From positions 1 through 25,159 of the forward strand of contig JAZNKS010000062.1 of assembly GCA_045578725.1 (NCBI GenBank): 25,159 bases of DNA, given 5' to 3'. Origin of the DNA: Flemingiibacterium sp045578725 (GTDB lineage Bacteria > Bacillota > Clostridia > Oscillospirales > CAG-272). Positions 8,341-15,156 of this stretch are shown here, piece after piece. The notes beneath the pieces are model-generated. The model saw only the letters and a list, made by a program, of their open reading frames with translations. It was not told where the DNA came from and ran no database searches. The stretch's first letter is position 1, and each line of letters starts with the position of its first letter. The translations under genes were made by a program, and so were the position numbers.

Positions 8341-8444
8341 CTGGGGAAGGTTTGTGCGATGCGCCAGTTTGTGCGTTGACGACGGAAGTAGTCGGGGCCC
8401 CTGCCCCAACAACCGTGCTGTGCGCGGCGCTTGGACTACAAAGG

Positions 8445-8476
8445 CGCGCCGGCATCACGCTTCGCGGATGCGCCGC
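8445..8476. repeat. Dispersed 32-bp repeat, copy 1
   Basis: This 32-bp sequence (core GGCATCACGCTTCGCGGATG) is identical to the copy at 8669-8700. Its 28-bp core is present, inverted, at 9682-9709, and with one change at 9744-9771. It lies in the noncoding region between the mutS-like and PHP genes. Confidence 0.92.
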
Positions 8477-8611
8477 ACTTTTAATCTCCGTAATTGTCAG
8501 TATAGGGGGATACGCGCTTTGAGCCGCTGTAAATGGCGGCCGGAAGAAAAGCTGTGCAAGTCGCTTGGGCGACAGGTGTGTGCCGCTTTTGGGGGAGTGC
8601 ATCAACCGTAG

Positions 8612-8631
8612 GGGCGATTCACGAATCGCCC
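8612..8631. repeat. REP-like palindrome (GGGCGATTC / GAATCGCCC)
   Basis: Two perfect 9-bp arms are separated by AC and preceded by GTAG. It has the look of REP-type palindromes, and the GTAGGG lead resembles the REP units around the RAYT gene at 20426-20938, though the arm sequence differs. Confidence 0.75.
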
Positions 8632-8668
8632 GCGAACGCGCACGGCACGAACGGTCCGGACAGGTGCG

Positions 8669-8700
8669 CGCGCCGGCATCACGCTTCGCGGATGCGCCGC
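8669..8700. repeat. Dispersed 32-bp repeat, copy 2
   Basis: Identical over 32 bp to 8445-8476. The flank toward 8718 (TTCGTGCGAATCGCTT) also matches, inverted, the flank of the tandem units at 9669-9790, so the repeat unit reaches the stop codon of the PHP gene. Confidence 0.92.
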
Positions 8701-8717
8701 TGGTTCGTGCGAATCGC

Positions 8718-9536
8718 TTACAGCTCGATCTGGTGCGGCTTGCCGTCGCGGAAGACGGTCTGTTCCCGGAAGCCCAGCGCCCGGAGCATTCCGGCGGCCT
8801 CTTCAATTCCCTTGCCGATATCGCCGGCCGTGTGGGAATCCGAGCCGAGGGTGAGCCGTGTGCCGCCGCAGTCCCGGTAGACCTCAAACAGATCCATGTC
8901 CGGCATCGTGACGGAGCCCCGCCGCAGGCCGGAGGTGTTGCATTCCAGCGCGATGTCCTTTTCGATCAGCGCAAGGAAAAGCTCACGGAAACGGTCATGA
9001 TAGGCCTTCAGATTGAAATCCACGCCGAATTCGCGCAGATACCGGTCGATGTAGGTAATGTGCCCCAACGTGTGGAAGCGGCCGAAGGCGATGATTTCCG
9101 CCGTTTCATCCAGCATCCGCCTCATCAGGTATTCCACCTGCGCCCGGCAGACATGATTGAAGCGGATCTGCGAAAAGTCCGGATAGGCGCGCAGATTGTG
9201 GAGGGAGCCGATCACGAAATCGTAGCCGACCCGATCGAGCAGCCCGGCGGCCTCGGCCGTCCGGGTATGAGCCCCGCCAAGCTCCACGCCGATGTGAACC
9301 TTCACCGGGCCGCGGTAAGCATCACGCGCGGCACGCAGCTCGGCGGCAACGGCATCCCCGTCGAAGGGGGGATAAATCCCGGCCAGCACGCAGTCGATGT
9401 CGCAGTGATCGGTGAGCGCAATCTCGGATACGCCGGCCGCCTCGGCGGCCGCACAGATGGCCGAAACCTCGCCCGAGCCGTCCTGTGCTCCGTCAAAAGA
9501 AAACTTTGTATGGATATGATGGTCGCAGAGTATCAT
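8718..9536 (-). CDS. PHP-domain phosphatase, histidinol-phosphatase (HisJ/HisK) family
   Basis: This 272-residue protein has the PHP metal-binding motifs: CDHHIHTKFSFDG at the N-terminus (HxH at residues 7-9), LTDHCDID, GSLHN, LECNTSG and LGSDSHT near the C-terminus. Length and motif order fit PHP-type histidinol-phosphate phosphatase (last phosphate removal in histidine synthesis). No other his gene is in the window, so other phosphoester substrates are possible. The ATG at 9536 follows AAAGGAA; an open frame extends upstream to 9620 but runs through the promoter. It stands alone on the minus strand between two related repeat regions, with its own promoter at 9569-9597. Confidence 0.85.
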   Translation of the reverse strand: MILCDHHIHTKFSFDGAQDGSGEVSAICAAAEAAGVSEIALTDHCDIDCVLAGIYPPFDGDAVAAELRAARDAYRGPVKVHIGVELGGAHTRTAEAAGLLDRVGYDFVIGSLHNLRAYPDFSQIRFNHVCRAQVEYLMRRMLDETAEIIAFGRFHTLGHITYIDRYLREFGVDFNLKAYHDRFRELFLALIEKDIALECNTSGLRRGSVTMPDMDLFEVYRDCGGTRLTLGSDSHTAGDIGKGIEEAAGMLRALGFREQTVFRDGKPHQIEL

Positions 9537-9568
9537 GGTATTCCTTTCATTAAAACAATTCTCTTTAT

Positions 9569-9597
9569 ATTTTAGCACATTTTCGGTGTAAGAGCAA
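9569..9597 (-). promoter_or_regulatory. Sigma-A type promoter of the PHP gene
   Basis: On the minus strand: TTGCTC (9592-9597), a 17-nt spacer, and TAAAAT (9569-9574) with an extended TG one base upstream. It lies about 33 nt before the PHP ATG in an AT-rich stretch. Close match to consensus; not tested. Confidence 0.75.
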
Positions 9598-9626
9598 GTA
9601 TATTCGATAAAGTTTTTCAAATAATA

Positions 9627-9655
9627 TTGAAATTACGGAATTTTTGTGGTATGAT
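9627..9655 (+). promoter_or_regulatory. Sigma-A type promoter toward uxaC
   Basis: TTGAAA (9627-9632), 17-nt spacer, TATGAT (9650-9655). It is divergent from the PHP promoter. It would give uxaC a leader of about 400 nt that contains the tandem repeats and repeat element copy B. The bases before the -10 (TTGTGG) are shared with the promoters at 11590 and 17840. Confidence 0.72.
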
Positions 9656-9668
9656 AAAGAAAGAGGCC

Positions 9669-9810
9669 GCACAAGCCAGCCGCGCATCCGCGAAGCGTGA
9701 TGCCGGCGCCCCCTGTCGTCCAAGCGATTCGCACAAACCGAGCCGCGCATCCGCAAAGCGTGATGCCGGCGCCCCCTGTCGTCCTAACGAGGCTGCACAA
9801 ACCGAGCCGC
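9669..9810 (+). repeat. Tandem 62-64 bp repeat, two full units and a partial third
   Basis: Units begin GCACAAGCC (9669), GCACAAACC (9731) and GCACAAACC (9795, partial). Each full unit carries the 28-bp core seen inverted at 8445-8476 and 8669-8700, followed by CCCCTGTCGTCC. The open frame through it gives a repetitive basic peptide, which I do not regard as a gene. Confidence 0.88.
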
Positions 9811-9830
9811 TGAAGTGGTGCATGGGGCCA

Positions 9831-9848
9831 GCCGATGCAAGCATCGGC
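9831..9848. repeat. Perfect 8-bp hairpin in the uxaC leader
   Basis: GCCGATGC and GCATCGGC flank a 2-nt AA loop, within the long leader between promoter and uxaC. Confidence 0.8.
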
Positions 9849-9917
9849 ACGCAAGCGGCGCATCCCTGTCGCTCGAACGATTCCCGCAAACGAGGGAAAA
9901 GCATCCCCAAACTTCCG

Positions 9918-10060
9918 CTGGAACCACCAACTTCCGGGACGGAACAACTACATGGGGATCCCAAAATATCCCTTCCATTAAAGTCTTTTGCGGAGCTTTT
10001 CTTCAGAAAAGCGACCGTATCCCCCTCTCAAACAACTACCGAATACAAAAAACAAAGGAG
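9918..10060 (+). repeat. Dispersed repeat element, copy B, with hairpin, upstream of uxaC
   Basis: The order CTGGAACCACCAACTTCC, GGGACGG, CATGGGGATCCC, TATCCC, ATTAAAGT, hairpin (GCTTTTCT/AGAAAAGC, 9995-10012, loop TC), GTATCCCCC and AAAGGAG parallels copy A at 8187-8340 read on the minus strand. The hairpin sequence differs between copies, but both keep a perfect stem and a TC loop. Both copies end at the ribosome binding site of the next gene. Confidence 0.8.
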
Positions 10061-10068
10061 ATATACCA

Positions 10069-11493
10069 ATGAAAACATTTATGGGCAAGAATTTCCTGCT
10101 GGAAACGGATGTTGCGAAGGCGCTGTATCACAACTACGCCGCGAAGCTTCCGATCATCGACTACCACTGTCACGTTCCGCCGAAGGAAATCGCCGAGGAC
10201 AAGCGCTACAACAACATCACCGAGCTGTGGCTGGGCGGCGACCATTACAAGTGGCGCGCGATGCGCTGCTGCGGTGTTCCGGAGGACTGCATCACGGGCG
10301 ATGCGGGCGACTATGAGAAGTTCCGCGCCTGGTGCAGATCGATGCCCAAGCTGATCGGCAATCCGCTGTATCACTGGTCGCATCTGGAATTAAAGCGCTA
10401 CTTCGACTGCGATCTTATTATCAACGAGCAGAACTGCGACGAGATCTGGACGATCTGCAACGAGCGCCTGCATGAGGATGACATGAGCGTGCGCCAGATC
10501 ATCAAAAATTCGGGTGTCAAGGCGCTCTGCACCACCGACGATCCGATCGATTCGCTGGAATGGCACAAGCTGCTGAAGGAGGACGATTCCTTCGATGTCC
10601 AGGTGCTTCCCGCCTTCCGTCCCGACAAGGGTCTGAACATCAACCGTCCCGGCATCACCGCCTATATCGAAAAGCTGTCCGCGGCTTCCGGCATTGAAAT
10701 CACCGATGCCGAATCGCTCAAGCTCGCTTATATGCAGCGGCTGGATGCCTTCGCCGAGCTTGGCTGCAAGACGGCCGACCACGGCTTTGACGATTACCGC
10801 TTCTTCACGGAGGCCTCCAGCCCCTATGCGGTCGGCGAGATCTTCAAGAAGGCGCTCGCCACCGACGGTGCCGGTGTCAGCGAGGAGGAAATGATCCAGT
10901 TCAAGACCGAGATGATGACCTTCCTTGCCGCCCAGTACAAGGTCCGCGGCTTCGTCATGCAGATCCACTTCGGCGTGCTCCGCAATCAGAATACCCGTAT
11001 GTTCAATAAGCTCGGCCCGGATACCGGCTTTGATACCGTCGGCAATTTCGACATGATCACGCCCCTCTCCCGCCTGCTTGATAAGATGGACAGCGCGGAT
11101 ACCCTGCCCCGCACGATCCTGTATTCCATCAATCCCACCGACAATGCGGCCGTTGCGGCTCTCTGCGGCTGCTTCGAGCTGTCCGGCGACGGCAAGCCGA
11201 AGATCATGCAGGGCTCTGCCTGGTGGTTCAACGACAATCTGGACGGTATGCGCCGCCAGATGACGGATCTTGCGAATCTGTCGGCCTTCGGCTGCTTCAT
11301 GGGTATGCTGACCGACTCCCGCTCGTTCATTTCCTACACCCGCCACGAATATTTCCGCCGCATCCTCTGCGACCTCATCGGCAAATGGGTCGAGAACGGC
11401 GAGTATCCGGCGGATATGGAAACGCTGGCCGAGCTGGTCGCCGATATCTGCTACAACAACACCAAGAATTTCTTCGGATTCGAGATTCTCTGA
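10069..11493 (+). CDS. uxaC: Uronate isomerase (glucuronate/galacturonate isomerase)
   Basis: This 474-residue protein matches UxaC (EC 5.3.1.12), which converts D-glucuronate to fructuronate and D-galacturonate to tagaturonate, the first step of hexuronate breakdown in the cytoplasm. The family signature DYHCHVPPKEIAEDKRYNNI begins near residue 31 and contains the HxH metal ligands (H33, H35). The block ELWLGGDHYKWRAMR and the C-terminal half (MQIHFGVLRNQN, TDSRSFISYTRHEYFRR) also fit, and the length is typical. The start at 10069 follows AAAGGAG by 8 nt; an upstream in-frame ATG at 9988 lies inside the repeat element and is rejected. No other uxa/uxu gene is present here. A strong terminator follows directly. 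Confidence 0.95.
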   Translation: MKTFMGKNFLLETDVAKALYHNYAAKLPIIDYHCHVPPKEIAEDKRYNNITELWLGGDHYKWRAMRCCGVPEDCITGDAGDYEKFRAWCRSMPKLIGNPLYHWSHLELKRYFDCDLIINEQNCDEIWTICNERLHEDDMSVRQIIKNSGVKALCTTDDPIDSLEWHKLLKEDDSFDVQVLPAFRPDKGLNINRPGITAYIEKLSAASGIEITDAESLKLAYMQRLDAFAELGCKTADHGFDDYRFFTEASSPYAVGEIFKKALATDGAGVSEEEMIQFKTEMMTFLAAQYKVRGFVMQIHFGVLRNQNTRMFNKLGPDTGFDTVGNFDMITPLSRLLDKMDSADTLPRTILYSINPTDNAAVAALCGCFELSGDGKPKIMQGSAWWFNDNLDGMRRQMTDLANLSAFGCFMGMLTDSRSFISYTRHEYFRRILCDLIGKWVENGEYPADMETLAELVADICYNNTKNFFGFEIL

Positions 11494-11502
11494 TTTTCAT
11501 GC

Positions 11503-11536
11503 GCGGGAGAGGGCGACCTCTCCCGCCTGTTTTTTT
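11503..11536 (+). terminator. Factor-independent terminator of uxaC
   Basis: GCGGGAGAGG (11503-11512), a 4-nt loop and the exact complement (11517-11526), then CTG and seven T residues. It isolates uxaC from the next gene. Confidence 0.92.
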
Positions 11537-11589
11537 GCACCGGCGCAAGATTGTGTCAAACTTTCGCAAGATCGAATCGCCGAAAACAA

Positions 11590-11618
11590 TTGACTTTCCC
11601 GCCGAACTGTGGTATAAT
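11590..11618 (+). promoter_or_regulatory. Sigma-A type promoter of the isomerase/epimerase gene
   Basis: TTGACT (11590-11595), 17-nt spacer, TATAAT (11613-11618). It lies 57 nt before the ATG at 11676 and downstream of the uxaC terminator. Confidence 0.85.
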
Positions 11619-11675
11619 GCTATCAGAATATGCCGGACTGCGGCAGAATTTTTCTCAAATGAAAGGAAAATCATT

Positions 11676-12527
11676 ATGAAACTGAGTGTTACATCCTACA
11701 GCTTCGGTGCCTACATAAACGAGGATAAGCTCGGCCTGATGGGCATCATCGACAAGGCCGCCGAAATGGGATTCGAGGGCATCGAATTCTCCGACGGCGC
11801 GTATACCAACAATTATGACCTTGCCATCGCCGAAAAGATCAAGGCGCGCTGTGAAGAAAAGGGCCTCGAGGTCGTTTCCTTCTGTGCCGGCGCCAACTTC
11901 CTCGGTGATACCGATGCCGAAATCGCCAACCTCAAGAGAAAGGTCGATTTCGCCGCCGCTATGGGCACCAAAAATATGCGCCACGATATGGGCGGCCCCA
12001 TCACCGGCCGCAAGTATTCCCTCGGCTATGACGATGCGCTCCCGATTTTCGTCCGCGCAACGCTGGAAATCACCAAGTACGCCGAGCAGAAGGGCCTTGG
12101 CACCATGACCGAGAATCACGGTCAATTCTCCCAGGATGCCGCCCGCGTCGAAAAGCTCATCAACGCCGTCGCTCACCCCAATTTCGGTGCGCTCGTGGAT
12201 CTCGGCAACTTCATGTGCGCCGATGAGGATCCCGTCCTCTCCGTCGGCATCATGGCGCCCTACGCCAAGCACGTCCACGCCAAGGACTTCCTCTGGAAGA
12301 GCGGCATGGATGTCAATCCCGGCGAGGGCTGGTTCCGCACCCGTGCGATGAATTACCTGCGCGGCGCGATCATCGGTCAGGGCGAGGCTAAGATCTATCA
12401 GTCCGTCCAGATCCTCAAAAAGGTCGGCTATGACGGCTATGTCACGGTCGAATTCGAGGGTGCCGAGGATAACCTCAAGGGTATCCGCATCGGCAAGGAT
12501 AACCTCGCACGCTTTATTAACGGCTGA
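11676..12527 (+). CDS. Sugar phosphate isomerase/epimerase (xylose-isomerase-like TIM barrel)
   Basis: This 283-residue protein has the AP-endonuclease-2/xylose isomerase-like barrel. It starts MKLSVTSYSFGAY, then has GFEGIEFSD. Probable metal ligands lie at E146 (TENHG), D175 (VDLGN), H201 (HVHAKD) and the VEFEG glutamates near 259-261. The exact sugar cannot be told from sequence; its position after uxaC suggests a sugar-acid or keto-sugar, but it has its own promoter and uxaC has a terminator, so this is weak. GAAAGGA lies about 7 nt before the ATG. Genes downstream on the same strand (unknown membrane protein, histidine phosphatase) may be partly co-transcribed past the hairpin at 12540. 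Confidence 0.85.
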   Translation: MKLSVTSYSFGAYINEDKLGLMGIIDKAAEMGFEGIEFSDGAYTNNYDLAIAEKIKARCEEKGLEVVSFCAGANFLGDTDAEIANLKRKVDFAAAMGTKNMRHDMGGPITGRKYSLGYDDALPIFVRATLEITKYAEQKGLGTMTENHGQFSQDAARVEKLINAVAHPNFGALVDLGNFMCADEDPVLSVGIMAPYAKHVHAKDFLWKSGMDVNPGEGWFRTRAMNYLRGAIIGQGEAKIYQSVQILKKVGYDGYVTVEFEGAEDNLKGIRIGKDNLARFING

Positions 12528-12539
12528 CATCCAAGGTTC

Positions 12540-12568
12540 CATCCCGCCTCCCATAAAGGGGCGGGATG
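12540..12568 (+). terminator. Hairpin after the isomerase/epimerase gene; weak terminator or attenuator
   Basis: CATCCCGCC (12540-12548) pairs with GGCGGGATG (12560-12568). The following run is GTTATTTTA rather than a clean T tract, so termination is probably partial. Confidence 0.55.
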
Positions 12569-12601
12569 ACCGTTATTTTACACGAAAGGACGGATCGGCC
12601 C

Positions 12602-13270
12602 ATGGCCAAAGCTTCCCCCAAAAAGAAAAAGATCATCGCCTGTATCATGGCGGCGGCCTGCCTTGTTTCGCTGGTCGGGCTCCTCATGCTTTCAAACGGC
12701 GATATTTCCTTCGATATCGGCGCCGGTGAAACCGAGCCCCGGCCGGGCGTCAGCAACGATGCCACCGGTAAGATCGATCTCTGCTTCCCCGACTGGGAGT
12801 CGGATATTTTTGAAAATCCCGCCTATCTTGACAAGAATCGCTACATCACCTATGTCGAGGGCGGCATGGCCGTCACCATCGTCGATGAGGATTACACCGG
12901 ATACGGCGAGGTGACTGCCATGTTCGCCGATTATATCTATGCGCTCACCCACGGCTATGCCGAGATGCTGAATTCCTTCTATGCCGATGAATTCTTTGCA
13001 AACCGCGACCGCTGGGAAGCCATTACCATGCAGAAAATCTACGATGTCAGGGTCGAGCGGATCCTTGAGGGCGATATCACCCACGAAACCTACGGCCGCG
13101 TGACCCGCCACATCTATAAGCTCACCTATAAGATCATGCAGAATGACGGCACCTTCCGCGCGGATGTGAAATCCGATGCCGAGAAGCCGCTGTTTTACGA
13201 GATTCTCGATACCGGCGAGCGGCTGATGATCCTCTCCGTGTCGCCTACCTTAAATACCTACACCCAGTAA
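12602..13270 (+). CDS. Membrane-anchored protein of unknown function
   Basis: I do not recognise this 222-residue protein. It has a lysine-rich start (MAKASPKKKKI), one hydrophobic segment at about residues 10-32, a short Glu/Pro/Gly linker, then an extracytoplasmic domain of about 170 residues rich in aromatic residues. The stretch YALTHGYAEMLNSFY followed by beta-like segments is reminiscent of NTF2-like folds, but this is a guess. There is no lipobox. AAAGGA at 12585-12590 sits 11 nt before the chosen ATG. The stop codon overlaps the ribosome binding site (TAAAGGA) of the histidine phosphatase gene 15 nt later, so the two are almost certainly translated from one transcript. Confidence 0.7.
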   Translation: MAKASPKKKKIIACIMAAACLVSLVGLLMLSNGDISFDIGAGETEPRPGVSNDATGKIDLCFPDWESDIFENPAYLDKNRYITYVEGGMAVTIVDEDYTGYGEVTAMFADYIYALTHGYAEMLNSFYADEFFANRDRWEAITMQKIYDVRVERILEGDITHETYGRVTRHIYKLTYKIMQNDGTFRADVKSDAEKPLFYEILDTGERLMILSVSPTLNTYTQ

Positions 13271-13285
13271 AGGACCGCTCATTTT

Positions 13286-13909
13286 ATGAAATTCTATCTC
13301 ATCCGACACGGACAGACTACCGCCAATGCCGGCGGCCGCCATCAGGGCTGGCTCCCCATCCCGCTCACCGATAAGGGCATGGCGCAGGCAAAAGCCGCCG
13401 GGGAGCGGCTGAAGGGGATTCCCTTCTGCCGGTATCTCTGCTCGGATCTTCTGCGCACCCGTCAGACGGCGGAGCTTGTTTTTCCCGAAATCTACAAAAG
13501 CGGCCGGATGATCTTCGATGAGGACATCCGCGAGCTGGATACCGGCGCGCTCAATCCCTTCCCCATCCCCGAAATCGAGCGGCGATTCGGCAAGGCTTAT
13601 GAAATCCGCCGCCCCCTTCTGGATGTCGGAATCTTCGGTGCCGAGGATGTTGTGCATTTCCGGGCGCGGGTCAATCGCTTCCTCGATCGGATGGCCGAAA
13701 TGGCAAAGACCGGATCGGAGGACGATAAGGTTGCCGTTGTTACCCACGGCGGCGTGCTCCGGGCCATCATGGCCACCCTCTCCGGGATCCCCGACGATCA
13801 CCCCTTCAATGAATTTCCCTGCGTGTTCGATAACTGCAGTGTCAGCGTGATCGAATACACCGGCGGCCGCTGGTGGATCCGCAGGATGAACGTTACCGAT
13901 ACACTGTAA
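13286..13909 (+). CDS. Histidine phosphatase family protein (phosphoglycerate mutase-like)
   Basis: This 207-residue protein has the phosphohistidine motif LIRHGQT (R7, H8), the RTRQTA arginines near 57-59, a conserved glutamate in IRELDTG (E83) and the second catalytic histidine in VVTHGG (H154). This is the full branch-1 catalytic set. Such proteins act as broad phosphatases, cobalamin-pathway CobC-type phosphatases or phosphoglycerate mutases; at about 200 residues a phosphatase is more likely than glycolytic mutase. The substrate is not deducible. It directly follows the unknown membrane protein and is closed by a strong terminator. Confidence 0.88.
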   Translation: MKFYLIRHGQTTANAGGRHQGWLPIPLTDKGMAQAKAAGERLKGIPFCRYLCSDLLRTRQTAELVFPEIYKSGRMIFDEDIRELDTGALNPFPIPEIERRFGKAYEIRRPLLDVGIFGAEDVVHFRARVNRFLDRMAEMAKTGSEDDKVAVVTHGGVLRAIMATLSGIPDDHPFNEFPCVFDNCSVSVIEYTGGRWWIRRMNVTDTL

Positions 13910-13914
13910 ACGGA

Positions 13915-13944
13915 AAAAAGCCGAAGCAAAAGCTTCGGCTTTTT
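13915..13944. terminator. Bidirectional terminator between convergent genes
   Basis: AAGCCGAAGC (13918-13927), AAAA loop, complement (13932-13941), with an A-run before and a T-run after. It ends the plus-strand phosphatase transcript and, read the other way, the minus-strand hydrolase transcript whose stop is at 14011. Confidence 0.93.
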
Positions 13945-14010
13945 GTTGTTGTGCGTGCGGAATGGGCGGGAGAGAGGAAATCCGCGCGTATGGCGGCCCC
14001 TCCCCCCCGA

Positions 14011-15108
14011 TTATTTCCGATTCTTCGTCATATCGATCAGGCGGCCCTTGGCGCAGTCGCGCAGGCGGCCCATTGCCTCGCCGATCAATCGGCGGGTATC
14101 CTCATCCATCGCGGCATAGGCCCGGATCATCGTGAGCGTGTTGCGGCCGTCCAGAATGTCGCCGAGCTCGGTCATGTCCGCGCTTCCCAGCACCGACCAG
14201 ATTCCTTCAATCACCTTCTCGCGCACGGACGGCTCCAGAGAGGCGATCCATTCGTTCATCGCACCCTCTAAAAGCTGGCTCTGTCCGTCCAGCCTGGTGA
14301 CGGTCACAAGCTCGCCGGCCATACACTTCCAGCTGTAGAGATTGTGCTGAAGAAGCCCGCCCGGTGCACGGCTGTCCACCACCGTGAACGGATCGCTGTG
14401 CTCGAACAGAATCCCCACAACCGAGGATTTCGGCACCAGCGTGCGGGTAATCGGGCGGATTTTCTGAAAGGCATCCGACTCCAGCACCTTCGCACCAAAG
14501 CCCGGCCCGTCAAGGCTCACCGCCTCGATGATCCGCTCCGATACGCCGCCGAAGGCCGCCGCAAACAGCGCCAGATGGCCGCCCTTTGAATGTCCCAGCA
14601 CACGGATCGGACCCAAGTGATGCGCGGCCAGATCGCGGATGTAGTCCAGCGCATCCATCTGCGAGGGAATCGTGTCCGAAAAGGCTAAATTGAAATCCTC
14701 CTTCCAGCCGATCAGCGACCAGTCCGTGCCCCGGAAGACACAGATCGCACTCCCATCGCCATGGAGGACCGTCATCGCCGCAAACTGCTCCTGACGATCC
14801 GGGTCAAACAGACTCCGATAGCCCGTCAGCCGAAGAGCGGCAAAGCGCGGCGAAGCCGAAAGAACCTTCACCAGCCGACGGTCGTCGCTCATGTGAAAAA
14901 GCTCGCGCTTCCCTGTCCCCGCCTCATCCTCCGCCATCACCGCAAGGCAGGCCTCGGAAAGGGGAATCTCACCCCCGAAATCCGGGATAATCCCGGCAAA
15001 ATCAAGATAGGACAGCTCGGCAAGGATCACGCGGTCCACGTCGCAGAGCGGCACCGCTTCAAAGGCGAGATCCCCCCGCCATGCAAGATAATCAAATAAA
15101 TCGGCCAT
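14011..15108 (-). CDS. Mbeg1-like alpha/beta hydrolase (DUF2974 type)
   Basis: This 365-residue protein matches the Mbeg1-like (DUF2974) group of Firmicute alpha/beta hydrolases: FDYLAWRGD at the start, CVFRGTDWSLIGWKEDF in the middle, then the nucleophile elbow LGHSKGGHLA (GxSxG, Ser at about 174), and SLDGPGF after it. A probable catalytic histidine lies in the GGLLQHNLYSW region. Members are predicted lipases/esterases of unknown substrate. No signal peptide is seen, so it is probably cytoplasmic. AAAGGAG precedes the ATG. It follows the MATE gene by 48 nt, with a GC hairpin in the gap, and may be the last gene of the CARF-MATE operon. Confidence 0.82.
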   Translation of the reverse strand: MADLFDYLAWRGDLAFEAVPLCDVDRVILAELSYLDFAGIIPDFGGEIPLSEACLAVMAEDEAGTGKRELFHMSDDRRLVKVLSASPRFAALRLTGYRSLFDPDRQEQFAAMTVLHGDGSAICVFRGTDWSLIGWKEDFNLAFSDTIPSQMDALDYIRDLAAHHLGPIRVLGHSKGGHLALFAAAFGGVSERIIEAVSLDGPGFGAKVLESDAFQKIRPITRTLVPKSSVVGILFEHSDPFTVVDSRAPGGLLQHNLYSWKCMAGELVTVTRLDGQSQLLEGAMNEWIASLEPSVREKVIEGIWSVLGSADMTELGDILDGRNTLTMIRAYAAMDEDTRRLIGEAMGRLRDCAKGRLIDMTKNRK

Positions 15109-15131
15109 ACGGCACTCCTTTGAAAATGAAT

Positions 15132-15152
15132 CGGGGGGCGAAATTCCCCCCG
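15132..15152 (-). terminator. GC hairpin between MATE and hydrolase genes (possible weak terminator)
   Basis: CGGGGGG (15132-15138) and CCCCCCG (15146-15152) form a 7-bp stem. On the minus strand it is followed by ATTCATTTTC, a poor T tract, so it may attenuate rather than stop transcription. Confidence 0.45.
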
Positions 15153-15156
15153 CAGA

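Noticed and set aside
8178..8412. Longer N-terminus for the mutS-like protein
   Set aside because: The extension is translated repeat element, including the 17-bp palindrome; the ATG at 8178 has its own GGAG.
8264..8887. 207-residue minus-strand frame
   Set aside because: It crosses dispersed repeats and the end of the PHP gene in another frame and resembles no protein family.
9669..9810. Possible CRISPR array or small basic-peptide gene in the 62-64 bp tandem units
   Set aside because: The whole unit repeats with no unique spacers, and the peptide has no start with a ribosome binding site and ends in repeat sequence.
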